8,125 bases of DNA. Origin: Chitinophagaceae bacterium (lineage in GTDB: Bacteria; Bacteroidota; Bacteroidia; Chitinophagales; Chitinophagaceae). The notes under the pieces are model-generated. The model searched no databases, had not been told where the DNA came from, and saw nothing but the letters and a program-made list of their open reading frames with translations. Both the position numbers and the translations under genes were made by a program. Of the stretch, positions 1 to 5,448 are shown piece by piece (within the stretch, counting starts at the first letter, position 1; the number at the start of each line of letters is the position of its first letter). The stretch is from NCBI GenBank assembly GCA_019747455.1, contig JAIEQT010000289.1:1-8125 (forward strand). Direction: 5' to 3'.

Positions 1-276
1 TATTTTGAATTTTTTTATAAGCCATACCGATATGGCACCGGTTATTACGGCAGAGCCAATAACGCCATACATATGAAAGGATTGTAAACGAAACATTTCT
101 TGTATACGGAACCAGCTGACAATTTCAGCTTTAACGAATAAGACTCCAAATAATAAACCAATAAAAGTATATTTAAATAAATGATACCTAGGCTGGGGGG
201 CTTCACTTTCATTTAGGCAAATCGTATCTAAGGAGCGAACTTCAAAATCGGTATTATGCTCTATACTATTCTCCAT
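1..276 (-). CDS. YeeE/YedE (DUF6691-type) membrane protein, second half of a split sulfur transporter, partial
   Basis: The 3' part lies beyond the left edge; 92 codons are visible from an ATG at 274-276. I translated it by hand. A hydrophilic N-terminal tail of about 30 residues is followed by a membrane segment (YTFIGLLFGVLFVKAEIVSW), then a conserved-looking RIQEMFRLQSFHMYGVIGS stretch and a second hydrophobic segment that runs off the edge. This arrangement matches the DUF6691/YeeE family, in which the second half of a YeeE-type channel is a separate protein. YeeE (TsuA) proteins import thiosulfate or related sulfur compounds across the inner membrane; that function is family knowledge, not shown here. 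It starts 4 bases after the stop of the upstream YeeE gene, so the two are surely co-transcribed and probably form one channel. The exact substrate is unknown. Confidence 0.82.
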   Translation of the reverse strand, partial: MENSIEHNTDFEVRSLDTICLNESEAPQPRYHLFKYTFIGLLFGVLFVKAEIVSWFRIQEMFRLQSFHMYGVIGSAVITGAISVWLIKKFKI

Positions 277-280
277 AAAA

Positions 281-844
281 TTATAATGATAAAATAAATG
301 GTAAAATTAAATTCGCCATCAAAAAACCTCCGAGCATAAAACAAATGGTAGCTACTAAAGAAGGCCATTGTAATGTTGAAAGTCCTGTTATGGCATGGCC
401 ACTCGTACAACCACCGGCATATCTTGTACCAAAACCTACTAAAAACCCTCCTACAACCATAAGTAAAAATCCTTTGAGTGTAAAAAAAGTACTCCAATTA
501 AATATGTCTACCGGAACCAGATTGTTATAATTGGTAATGCCATAAGTGGCAAGCTCGGCTTTAAGATTAGTATTTACTATTACCGGGTTTGGATTTGCTA
601 AAAAAAGCGCAGCTAATATTCCGCCAAATAAAATGCCCAATACAAAAAATAAATTCCAAGCTTCTTTTTTCCAATTGTATTGAAAGAAGGGAATTTTCCT
701 GGGTAAACATGCTGCACAAATATGACGTAACGAAGCACTGATACCAAAGGATTTGTTTCCTACAATGAGTAGTGTTGGAACGGTTAATCCTATTAGTGGC
801 CCAGCTATATACCAAGGCCAGGGTTGTTTGATGAATTCGAGCAT
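281..844 (-). CDS. YeeE/YedE family sulfur-compound transporter, first half of a split pair
   Basis: A 187-residue inner-membrane protein of the YeeE/YedE (TsuA-like) family, which takes up thiosulfate or similar sulfur compounds. Visible signatures are the N-terminal [16 protein letters not shown] segment, HICAACLP with cysteines at about 43 and 46, and a glycine-rich motif YAGGCTSGH with a cysteine at about 146 and a histidine at 150. Conserved cysteines of this kind line the substrate path in characterised TsuA. About four membrane segments are apparent. I chose the ATG at 842-844 because the protein then begins [12 protein letters not shown], as I remember for relatives. An ATG at 875-877 and a TTG at 890-892 are in-frame alternatives adding 11 or 16 residues, and none has a clear ribosome binding site. 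The partner half follows 4 bases downstream. Confidence 0.85.
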   Translation of the reverse strand: MLEFIKQPWPWYIAGPLIGLTVPTLLIVGNKSFGISASLRHICAACLPRKIPFFQYNWKKEAWNLFFVLGILFGGILAALFLANPNPVIVNTNLKAELATYGITNYNNLVPVDIFNWSTFFTLKGFLLMVVGGFLVGFGTRYAGGCTSGHAITGLSTLQWPSLVATICFMLGGFLMANLILPFILSL

Positions 845-894
845 GTTGTAAAGATAGAGACGATCACTTTTGACCATTGTATTCGTAGCCAAGA

Positions 895-1542
895 TTACAA
901 CAAGAACCTTACACCTATTCCTAAATTTCCGAGAACTGAGGGACTTTGCAGATTAGACGTAAAAAGAAACTCTTTACTTTGTGAATTGCTGTTCGGGTTC
1001 GTTTTGTCTGTAAATTTTGAATCCAAGTAACGCATATTCAATAAACCCGGAAGAGAAAGATCAATAAAAAACTTTTTATATGCCTGATAAGACACACCGG
1101 GCGTAAATCCAAAGAACACACCCGTAGACTTAGTTTCTCTGATACTACCCCCAGGCGTTGCAGTTTCTTTTCTATTGCTCCCTGTAAAACCACCTTCTCC
1201 TTCACCAAAAAAATAAAAACCTTTCCCTAGTGCTTTATATTGTCTGTAAAATATACCGATATTGGTAGTATTACCCTTTATCTCATTGGTGGATGAGGAT
1301 TGATTTATTTGTTTATAGGGAGAAAATGAAACATTAACCCCAAGTACTTTATTTTCTTTAATTAGTTTTCCGAGCGATAGTCCAATTGCGGCATTACTAT
1401 ATTTCTGACTACTATTTTGATAGTCCGTTTTATTTGAATAAGAGCTTAGCAATCCACCAACCAGCATTTTATCTTTCGCAATTTGCGCATTCGTAGTTGT
1501 AGCAATAAGTAATACGATGATAAATAAGTAAATCTTTTGCAT
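895..1542 (-). CDS. Secreted outer-membrane beta-barrel-like protein
   Basis: A 215-residue protein of unknown specific function. The first 19 residues form a signal peptide (MQKIYLFIIVLLIATTTNA) with cleavage expected before the glutamine. The rest has alternating polar and hydrophobic stretches rich in Gly, Ser, Asn and aromatic residues, for example LGKGFYFFGEGEGGFTG and TGVFFGFTPGVSYQAYKKFF. It ends GNLGIGVRFLL, like the last strand of an outer-membrane barrel. The frame stays open upstream to 1677, but the ATG at 1540-1542 is preferred because it places the signal peptide at the N terminus; the 45 codons above it would put a charged non-signal sequence in front. Size and pattern suit an 8-strand barrel (porin family/OmpW-like or the outer membrane protein beta-barrel domain of Bacteroidota). 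Family assignment is inference. Confidence 0.75.
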   Translation of the reverse strand: MQKIYLFIIVLLIATTTNAQIAKDKMLVGGLLSSYSNKTDYQNSSQKYSNAAIGLSLGKLIKENKVLGVNVSFSPYKQINQSSSTNEIKGNTTNIGIFYRQYKALGKGFYFFGEGEGGFTGSNRKETATPGGSIRETKSTGVFFGFTPGVSYQAYKKFFIDLSLPGLLNMRYLDSKFTDKTNPNSNSQSKEFLFTSNLQSPSVLGNLGIGVRFLL

Positions 1543-1600
1543 AGAAAATTGATTTGTTTTGAGTCTAGACAATGAAAAGGTAAAACTAATAGTTAAGAAC

Positions 1601-1624
1601 TTGCAAAAGTTATATTTGCAAAAA
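1601..1624. repeat. Pair of direct repeats upstream of the barrel gene
   Basis: TTGCAAAA occurs at 1601-1608 and again at 1616-1623, 15 bases apart start to start, about 60-80 bases upstream of the barrel-protein start at 1542. The spacing is about one and a half helical turns. It could be an operator or part of a promoter, but nothing else in the window supports this, and AT-rich DNA produces such pairs by chance. Confidence 0.25.
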
Positions 1625-1663
1625 GGAATAAATCGTTTGTTTTTTGATATGACATCCTGATTT

Positions 1664-3205
1664 TTATTTTGTATCAAAATTTTTCATGAGATAAGTATAA
1701 TGTGCGATCATTCTTCCGTAGTTTTCGATACTGAGGTATTCATTGAAATTATGAATACTTCTTTGTTCGTAAGGGTTTAGCAATACGGGCATGAATCTAT
1801 AAATGCGATCACTTACATCTCCCATATGTTTACAATCGGTAGCGCCGATGGTAAGGTATGGTGTAACTAAAGTACCCGGGTATAATTTTTCGATGCTTTC
1901 TTTTAAAATTTCATATCCTCGTCCGGTTGCAGGAGATAGTTTAGATGGTTCAACAGGTACACGGGGGGCATCTATTGTTACATCAAACCCTTTGCAGGCT
2001 TCCTCTATATGTGCCAACACATCTTTTGAAGTTTCTCCGGGTAATATGCGAAAGTTAATCACTACTTCTACTTCTGGTGCGAGTACATTATTACCGTCAC
2101 TTCCTTTAAGCATCGTGATGGCAGTGGTGGTTCTCGTGAGTGCATTTGCTTGCGGATTCTTCGACATTTGTTTTAATAGTAATGATTCTAATAACCACTG
2201 ATTAGCAATTGCCATTTTACCTGTAAAATCCATACCTGCACCGGCAACTTTTAAGAAGTCTTGCGTAGGTTCAATCAGGCGCTGTTTCATTTGATTGTTC
2301 TCGAGCCGTTGCATGATAACAGCTGCTCGCCCTGCTGCCGATTGTAGCGGAGGCATCGATGAATGTCCGCCTATACCCTTAACTTTTATCCTATAACCCA
2401 CAACCCCTTTCTCTCCCATTCCAACAAAGGCGATATTTTGGTTAATACCTTCTGCAGTGCCAGGTGTAGCAACTATGCCCCCTTCATCATAAATGGTTTC
2501 GAAGTGTAAGCCCCTTGCTTTTAAGTATTCAGCTAATTTAGCGGCACCGCGTAATCCGCCCACTTCTTCATCGGGGTCGAGAGCAATATATATATCCCGC
2601 TCCGGTTTAAATTCACTTGTGATCAATGTATCTAGCGATTCTAGTAGTGCAAAAGCTACGCCCTTCATATCTATTGCACCTCTTCCATGAATACGACCTT
2701 CGGTTACTGCACCTGAGAAGGGTGGATATTTCCAGTCGCGAAATTCTTCTGTAGGCAGTGGCGCGGGGGTAGAAGTATAGTCGAAAATATTTTGATGAGC
2801 GTCCCCTTCTTTTTCGCTGTGATTGCCCGGAGCAACCACATCATAGTGCGACATGAAAAGAATTGGCTTGAGGTTTGAATTCTTTCCTTTCCAATAGAGT
2901 AGCCACTGGTGTTTGTTGATAAGTGTGTCTTTGAGTTGTGTAAATACTTGTGGAAATACATTTCTTACATATAATCGAAAAGAATCGTATATAGCGAAAT
3001 TGTTTTCAGCACTATCAATATAACTTACAGTTGAGAATTGTAAGCCCTTTGAAAATCGGGAAACAGTTTTTTCTGAGATAAAAACTTTAGCGGGCTGAGG
3101 TTGATTGCCTGAAAGTTGAGCGAAAGGATAGGTAATAGTTTTAATAACTACAACAGAAATAATAACTATTATTAATAGGAGAACTACAAATAAAAGCTTT
3201 TTCAT
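1664..3205 (-). CDS. M20 family metallopeptidase, carboxypeptidase S (CPS1/PM20D1) type
   Basis: A 513-residue zinc-dependent peptidase or aminoacylase of the M20 family, which removes C-terminal residues or hydrolyses N-acyl amino acids. An N-terminal hydrophobic stretch (residues 4-21) is a signal anchor or uncleaved signal peptide, so the enzyme probably faces the periplasm. Metal and catalytic residues are all visible: SHYDVVAP (H120, D122), GRGAIDMKG (D179), DPDEEVGG (catalytic E213 and ligand E214), IYDEGG (D240) and a late histidine in SIHNFNEY (H485). The lid/dimerisation domain is present between them, with GIGGHSSMPP (H281). Length fits the CPS1 branch, longer than DapE or ArgE. The ATG at 3203-3205 gives the MKK- signal start. 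It lies 51 bases below the lipoprotein gene stop and is the likely last gene of a three-gene run. Physiological substrate cannot be told. Confidence 0.93.
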   Translation of the reverse strand: MKKLLFVVLLLIIVIISVVVIKTITYPFAQLSGNQPQPAKVFISEKTVSRFSKGLQFSTVSYIDSAENNFAIYDSFRLYVRNVFPQVFTQLKDTLINKHQWLLYWKGKNSNLKPILFMSHYDVVAPGNHSEKEGDAHQNIFDYTSTPAPLPTEEFRDWKYPPFSGAVTEGRIHGRGAIDMKGVAFALLESLDTLITSEFKPERDIYIALDPDEEVGGLRGAAKLAEYLKARGLHFETIYDEGGIVATPGTAEGINQNIAFVGMGEKGVVGYRIKVKGIGGHSSMPPLQSAAGRAAVIMQRLENNQMKQRLIEPTQDFLKVAGAGMDFTGKMAIANQWLLESLLLKQMSKNPQANALTRTTTAITMLKGSDGNNVLAPEVEVVINFRILPGETSKDVLAHIEEACKGFDVTIDAPRVPVEPSKLSPATGRGYEILKESIEKLYPGTLVTPYLTIGATDCKHMGDVSDRIYRFMPVLLNPYEQRSIHNFNEYLSIENYGRMIAHYTYLMKNFDTK

Positions 3206-3256
3206 AAGAACTGCTTTGGTTTAGAAGCAATATACGAAAAGCCGAAGTTTATCTTC

Positions 3257-3691
3257 TTACAAAGTCTTCATTTTTTGAATTTTCCAACCTTCATTTTTAT
3301 AAAACACCCACTTTGCATGGAAGCTACCTTGTACACGAGCAGTATCCTTTTGTGGGGTAATTGTTACTTGTTTATAAGTGCCGACTTGAGTAGCGGTATC
3401 AGCTATAATCTTTACAGAATCAGTAGTTGATGTATTTGATAAAACCTTGTAGTTGCTGAAAGTTTGAAGGAATTTTCGAATTGAGTCACGGCCGGTAGCA
3501 ACTTCACCAAGTTTGCCATTTTGCGCATAAAGTAATGCCAATGAATCTGTATCCATTTGAACGAGATAATTATCATACATCTTCATACTCGCTATAATCT
3601 CGTCTTTGGAATGAACTCTTTTACAGCCGGTTAACGAAGTGAATATCCCTATAATATACAGGCTAAAAATTATTTTTTTAATGATGCTCAC
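3257..3691 (-). CDS. SnoaL/NTF2-like (DUF4440-type) lipoprotein
   Basis: A 144-residue protein whose N terminus is a lipoprotein signal: a lysine pair, a hydrophobic core and a lipobox LTGC with the lipidated cysteine at position 23. The remaining ~120 residues resemble the SnoaL-like/DUF4440 branch of the NTF2 fold: an opening helix with MKMYDNYLVQMDTDSLALLYAQNGKL, a GRDSIRKFLQTF helix, then beta strands ending HAKWVFYKNEGWKIQKMKTL. Such domains bind small ligands or act as enzymes of very varied kinds, so function stays open. The start codon is GTG (3689-3691): the frame has no ATG before the signal core and meets a stop a few codons further up. It lies 37 bases after a second NTF2-like gene, which suggests an operon of diverged duplicates. 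Confidence 0.82.
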   Translation of the reverse strand: MSIIKKIIFSLYIIGIFTSLTGCKRVHSKDEIIASMKMYDNYLVQMDTDSLALLYAQNGKLGEVATGRDSIRKFLQTFSNYKVLSNTSTTDSVKIIADTATQVGTYKQVTITPQKDTARVQGSFHAKWVFYKNEGWKIQKMKTL

Positions 3692-3728
3692 AATTGGGTT
3701 AAGTTAGTTTTACTGTTATTACTTCAAT

Positions 3729-4163
3729 TCAATAAAGGGAAACGAATAATTCAGCCAAGATTTTCCATGTATTATTCGATCGCTTCCACATAGCACTATA
3801 ATTCCCTCCATTACTGTAGGAATTAAAGGCTTTCCACGTACCAGTTTCCCAGGCGAGTGTATCGTTATGACTGATGGTTATTTGCGTAGGGGTTCTTATA
3901 TAAAGCACTTTTGGATTATCTGTAAATAGTTTTTTCCATTCGGCAGTTATAGCGTCTTTGCCTGTTAGGTGTGTAGAGTTGCCTCTTACCAATACCAGAT
4001 CGTTTAGCCAAAAGCTAGACATTTGGGCTATGTCATGATTGGCAATAGCTTTGTTGGAAGCCATACGCAGTGATCTGATCAATGCTGTATCGTTTTGCAG
4101 ATTTTGGGCATACAGAAATTGTATAAAAAACGAGAGTGAAATTAATGATAAGACTTTTTTCAT
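3729..4163 (-). CDS. Periplasmic SnoaL/NTF2-like (DUF4440-type) protein
   Basis: A 144-residue exported protein with a cleavable signal peptide (residues 1-19, cleavage predicted in FLYA|QN). The mature part has the typical NTF2/SnoaL layout: a first helix (SLRMASNKAIANHDIAQMSS), a strand-loop WLNDLVLVRGNSTHLTG followed by the KDAITAEWKKLF helix, and C-terminal strands TLAWETGTWKAF and YSAMWKRSNNTWKILAELF. The AMWKR...WKI ending is the usual DUF4440 tail. No specific catalytic residues can be assigned. It shares fold, length and organisation with the next gene downstream (3257-3691) but keeps a soluble periplasmic form rather than a lipid anchor. The ATG at 4161-4163 is the natural start; 78 bases separate it from the YqaE-like gene upstream. 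Confidence 0.84.
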   Translation of the reverse strand: MKKVLSLISLSFFIQFLYAQNLQNDTALIRSLRMASNKAIANHDIAQMSSFWLNDLVLVRGNSTHLTGKDAITAEWKKLFTDNPKVLYIRTPTQITISHNDTLAWETGTWKAFNSYSNGGNYSAMWKRSNNTWKILAELFVSLY

Positions 4164-4241
4164 ACCAGTTATTGATTAATAGGGATCTATTTTAAAACTT
4201 CTTTTCGGTTAGGTTTTCTTGATTTCGGTAATGAGATAATA

Positions 4242-4445
4242 TTAGCGATTGTTTTTACGCAGCGCTTTAATTAGTTTATTATTTCGTTTATCGGCTCTTG
4301 CGTTTTGTAATGAAATAACGGCCCAGATAGCGGCAGGTATCCAACCGATTAGTGTGATCTGCAGTAGCAAACATATAATTCCGGTAAATATTCTTCCTCG
4401 TAAGAGGAATGAAAGAAATGGGAAAAATATGGCAATGAGTGTCAT
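4242..4445 (-). CDS. YqaE/Pmp3 family small membrane protein
   Basis: A 67-residue protein of the YqaE/Pmp3 (plasma membrane proteolipid 3) family. A first hydrophobic segment (residues 2-15, IAIFFPFLSFLLRG) is followed by the family core IFTGIICLLLQITLIGWIPAAIWAVISL (about 19-46), with the typical Gly-Trp-Ile-Pro turn, and then a basic cytoplasmic tail rich in Lys, Arg and Asn (NARADKRNNKLIKALRKNNR). Family members in yeast and plants affect membrane potential and salt tolerance; the bacterial role is poorly defined and often stress-linked. The ATG at 4443-4445 gives the usual MTLIAI- start. No partner is apparent; it is 77 bases below the toxin gene and 78 above the NTF2-like gene. Confidence 0.9.
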   Translation of the reverse strand: MTLIAIFFPFLSFLLRGRIFTGIICLLLQITLIGWIPAAIWAVISLQNARADKRNNKLIKALRKNNR

Positions 4446-4516
4446 GAAGATGTTTTAATTAATAAGTTCCAAGCAACTATTTACCTAGAATACTCACTTT
4501 TTGGCTTTGGTTCGTT

Positions 4517-4526
4517 GTAGCGCTAC
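4517..4526. repeat. 10-base perfect palindrome at the toxin stop codon
   Basis: GTAGCGCTAC is its own reverse complement and overlaps the TAG stop of the PIN toxin. No T-run follows on the minus strand, so it is not a convincing intrinsic terminator. Confidence 0.3.
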
Positions 4527-4942
4527 TTAGTTGCTTCCAAAAAAGTGCTTATTGCAATTATCTTAGTTTTGCCAAACTTCTTAATATCCAATAAATCTTT
4601 ATCACCAGTCAATAAGTAATCTGCTTTACCATCATGTGCAAGTTCAAGTAAGAAATTATCTTTAGTATCTCTACAGATAGATACCGTGGTTTGCGTTTCG
4701 ATTAAATCAATAAACGGATCAAAGGCTGTAAGCATTTCTTCTAGTGCATTATTTGCAAAATACTTCCTGAGTTTAGGTTTTGTTATTGTGATGGCTATTT
4801 CAGAAAGCAATTCCTTACTGAACAGTAACCTTATTTTTTGAGAGAAAAGTAATTTGTCTAGAAGGTTTAATTTATTTGAAATAATAAAGCTAATCCAGAG
4901 ATTAGTGTCGATGATAACTTTGATATGATTACTTTTTGGCAT
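4523..4942 (-). CDS. PIN-domain toxin of a type II toxin-antitoxin pair
   Basis: A 139-residue PIN-fold ribonuclease of the 'putative toxin, PIN family' (COG1569-like) group. The acidic metal-binding residues expected of PIN nucleases are visible: VIIDTNLW with D12 (and N14), an acidic residue around E44/E48 in FSKELLSEI, CRDTKDNFLLELA with D92 and D95, and YLLTGDKDLLDI with D114 and D116. Such toxins cleave RNA, often tRNA, when freed from their antitoxin; the target here is unknown. The ATG at 4940-4942 lies inside the antitoxin gene, giving a 14-base overlap and thus translational coupling. The antitoxin comes first, the usual type II order. Confidence 0.88.
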   Translation of the reverse strand: MPKSNHIKVIIDTNLWISFIISNKLNLLDKLLFSQKIRLLFSKELLSEIAITITKPKLRKYFANNALEEMLTAFDPFIDLIETQTTVSICRDTKDNFLLELAHDGKADYLLTGDKDLLDIKKFGKTKIIAISTFLEATK

Positions 4943-5144
4943 ACCGCTTTGCTCTTACTTCATCAACTACCTTTGTTATTTCTTCTAAACTTGGAGCAGT
5001 AGAAGCCGTACGCCTCATTTTTTTAAGATAAGCTTTAAGTGTAGAAACAGGCTCGTCAGTTACTTTAATAAGCTTTAGCTCCTGCATACCTTTTATAAGT
5101 TGCAATGCCTTTGGGTTGAGTATTTCTATTTTTAACGCTTCCAT
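4929..5144 (-). CDS. Antitoxin partner of the PIN toxin
   Basis: A 71-residue protein directly upstream of and overlapping the PIN toxin, so an antitoxin by position. It starts MEALKIEILNPKALQLIKGM, followed by QELKLIKVTDEP, a lysine-rich middle (AYLKKMRRTAS) and a charged, probably helical C terminus (SLEEITKVVDEVRAKRYAKK) that could wrap the toxin. The short N-terminal region with a strand and a helix looks like antitoxins often annotated only as hypothetical proteins in Bacteroidota; a DNA-binding domain of ribbon-helix-helix or AbrB type is not obvious. The start is the ATG at 5142-5144; a TTG at 5148-5150 two codons upstream is possible but less likely. Antitoxin identity rests on position and size rather than a recognised domain. 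Confidence 0.78.
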   Translation of the reverse strand: MEALKIEILNPKALQLIKGMQELKLIKVTDEPVSTLKAYLKKMRRTASTAPSLEEITKVVDEVRAKRYAKK

Positions 5145-5352
5145 ATCCAAATTTAAGAATATTTAGCAATTTGATTGTATTATTCTCATAATTGTACGCT
5201 GTGGTTAAATATATGTTAGAACTCAGCCTACTAACGTAATTTAAAATAGAAGGTAGAAAAACTCTGTATGAAACCTATAAAAAATAGATACTATTTGCCT
5301 GCAAAATAACCTACCACTAAAAATCGATAACTCCATAATAAAGCAGGTTAAG

Positions 5353-5413
5353 TCCCGATAATTCGGGATTCCCCGCCGAAGGCGGGCAGGCGTTCAATCC
5401 CGCAACTGCGGGA
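5353..5413. repeat. Cluster of three GC-rich hairpins
   Basis: Three perfect stem-loops sit in 61 bases: TCCCGA/TCGGGA with a 4-base loop at 5353-5368, CCCGCC/GGCGGG with a GAA loop at 5372-5386, and TCCCGCA/TGCGGGA with a 2-base loop (or a 6-base stem with a 4-base loop) at 5398-5413. All share a CCCG core in an otherwise AT-rich region. They resemble dispersed REP-like intergenic elements of Bacteroidota. They lie downstream of the restriction-like gene, where they could stabilise or end its transcript, but no T-run follows. Confidence 0.65.
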
Positions 5414-5419
5414 CGCACC

Positions 5420-5436
5420 CAACGAAGTCTTAGTTG
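5420..5436. repeat. 17-base imperfect palindrome beside the left inverted repeat
   Basis: CAACGAAG at 5420-5427 and CTTAGTTG at 5429-5436 pair around a single central T with one mismatch. The element touches the left copy of the 11-base inverted repeat and may be part of the same recombination or hairpin structure. Confidence 0.4.
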
Positions 5437-5445
5437 TTAGCTGTA
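5435..5445. repeat. Left copy of an 11-base inverted repeat flanking the restriction-like gene
   Basis: TGTTAGCTGTA here is the exact reverse complement of TACAGCTAACA at 6960-6970. Inside both ends ATTTTCG also recurs in inverted orientation, offset by 5 bases (after GTTTT on this side, immediately on the other). This copy ends 3 bases before the stop codon region of the restriction-like gene (5449-5451). The pair encloses that one gene and nothing else. Confidence 0.6.
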
Positions 5446-5448
5446 GTT

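Larger units (their letters stand above)
5151..5448. other. Intergenic region between the antitoxin and the restriction-like gene
   Basis: About 300 bases with no credible gene. The part from 5151 to about 5340 is AT-rich and featureless to the eye, apart from probably holding the promoter for the toxin-antitoxin pair. From 5353 to 5445 it carries three GC-rich hairpins, an imperfect palindrome and the left copy of the inverted repeat, listed separately. Confidence 0.6.

Noticed and set aside
345..530. Plus-strand open frame of 61 codons
   Set aside because: It lies opposite the well-supported YeeE gene and has no recognisable content.
1543..1677. 45-codon N-terminal extension of the barrel protein
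   Set aside because: It would place a charged non-signal stretch in front of a good signal peptide and overlap the M20 gene end; the ATG at 1540-1542 is the better start.
1803..2201. Plus-strand open frame of 132 codons
   Set aside because: It is antisense to the M20 peptidase, whose catalytic motifs are intact; the translation shows no domain and is a shadow frame.
5148..5155. TAAATTTG (minus strand) as -7 box of the antitoxin promoter
   Set aside because: It matches TAnnTTTG but is only a few bases before the start codon, and no TTTG is found at the right distance upstream.
5268..5309. Short plus-strand reading frame of 13 codons
   Set aside because: Too short, with no ribosome binding site or recognisable peptide.
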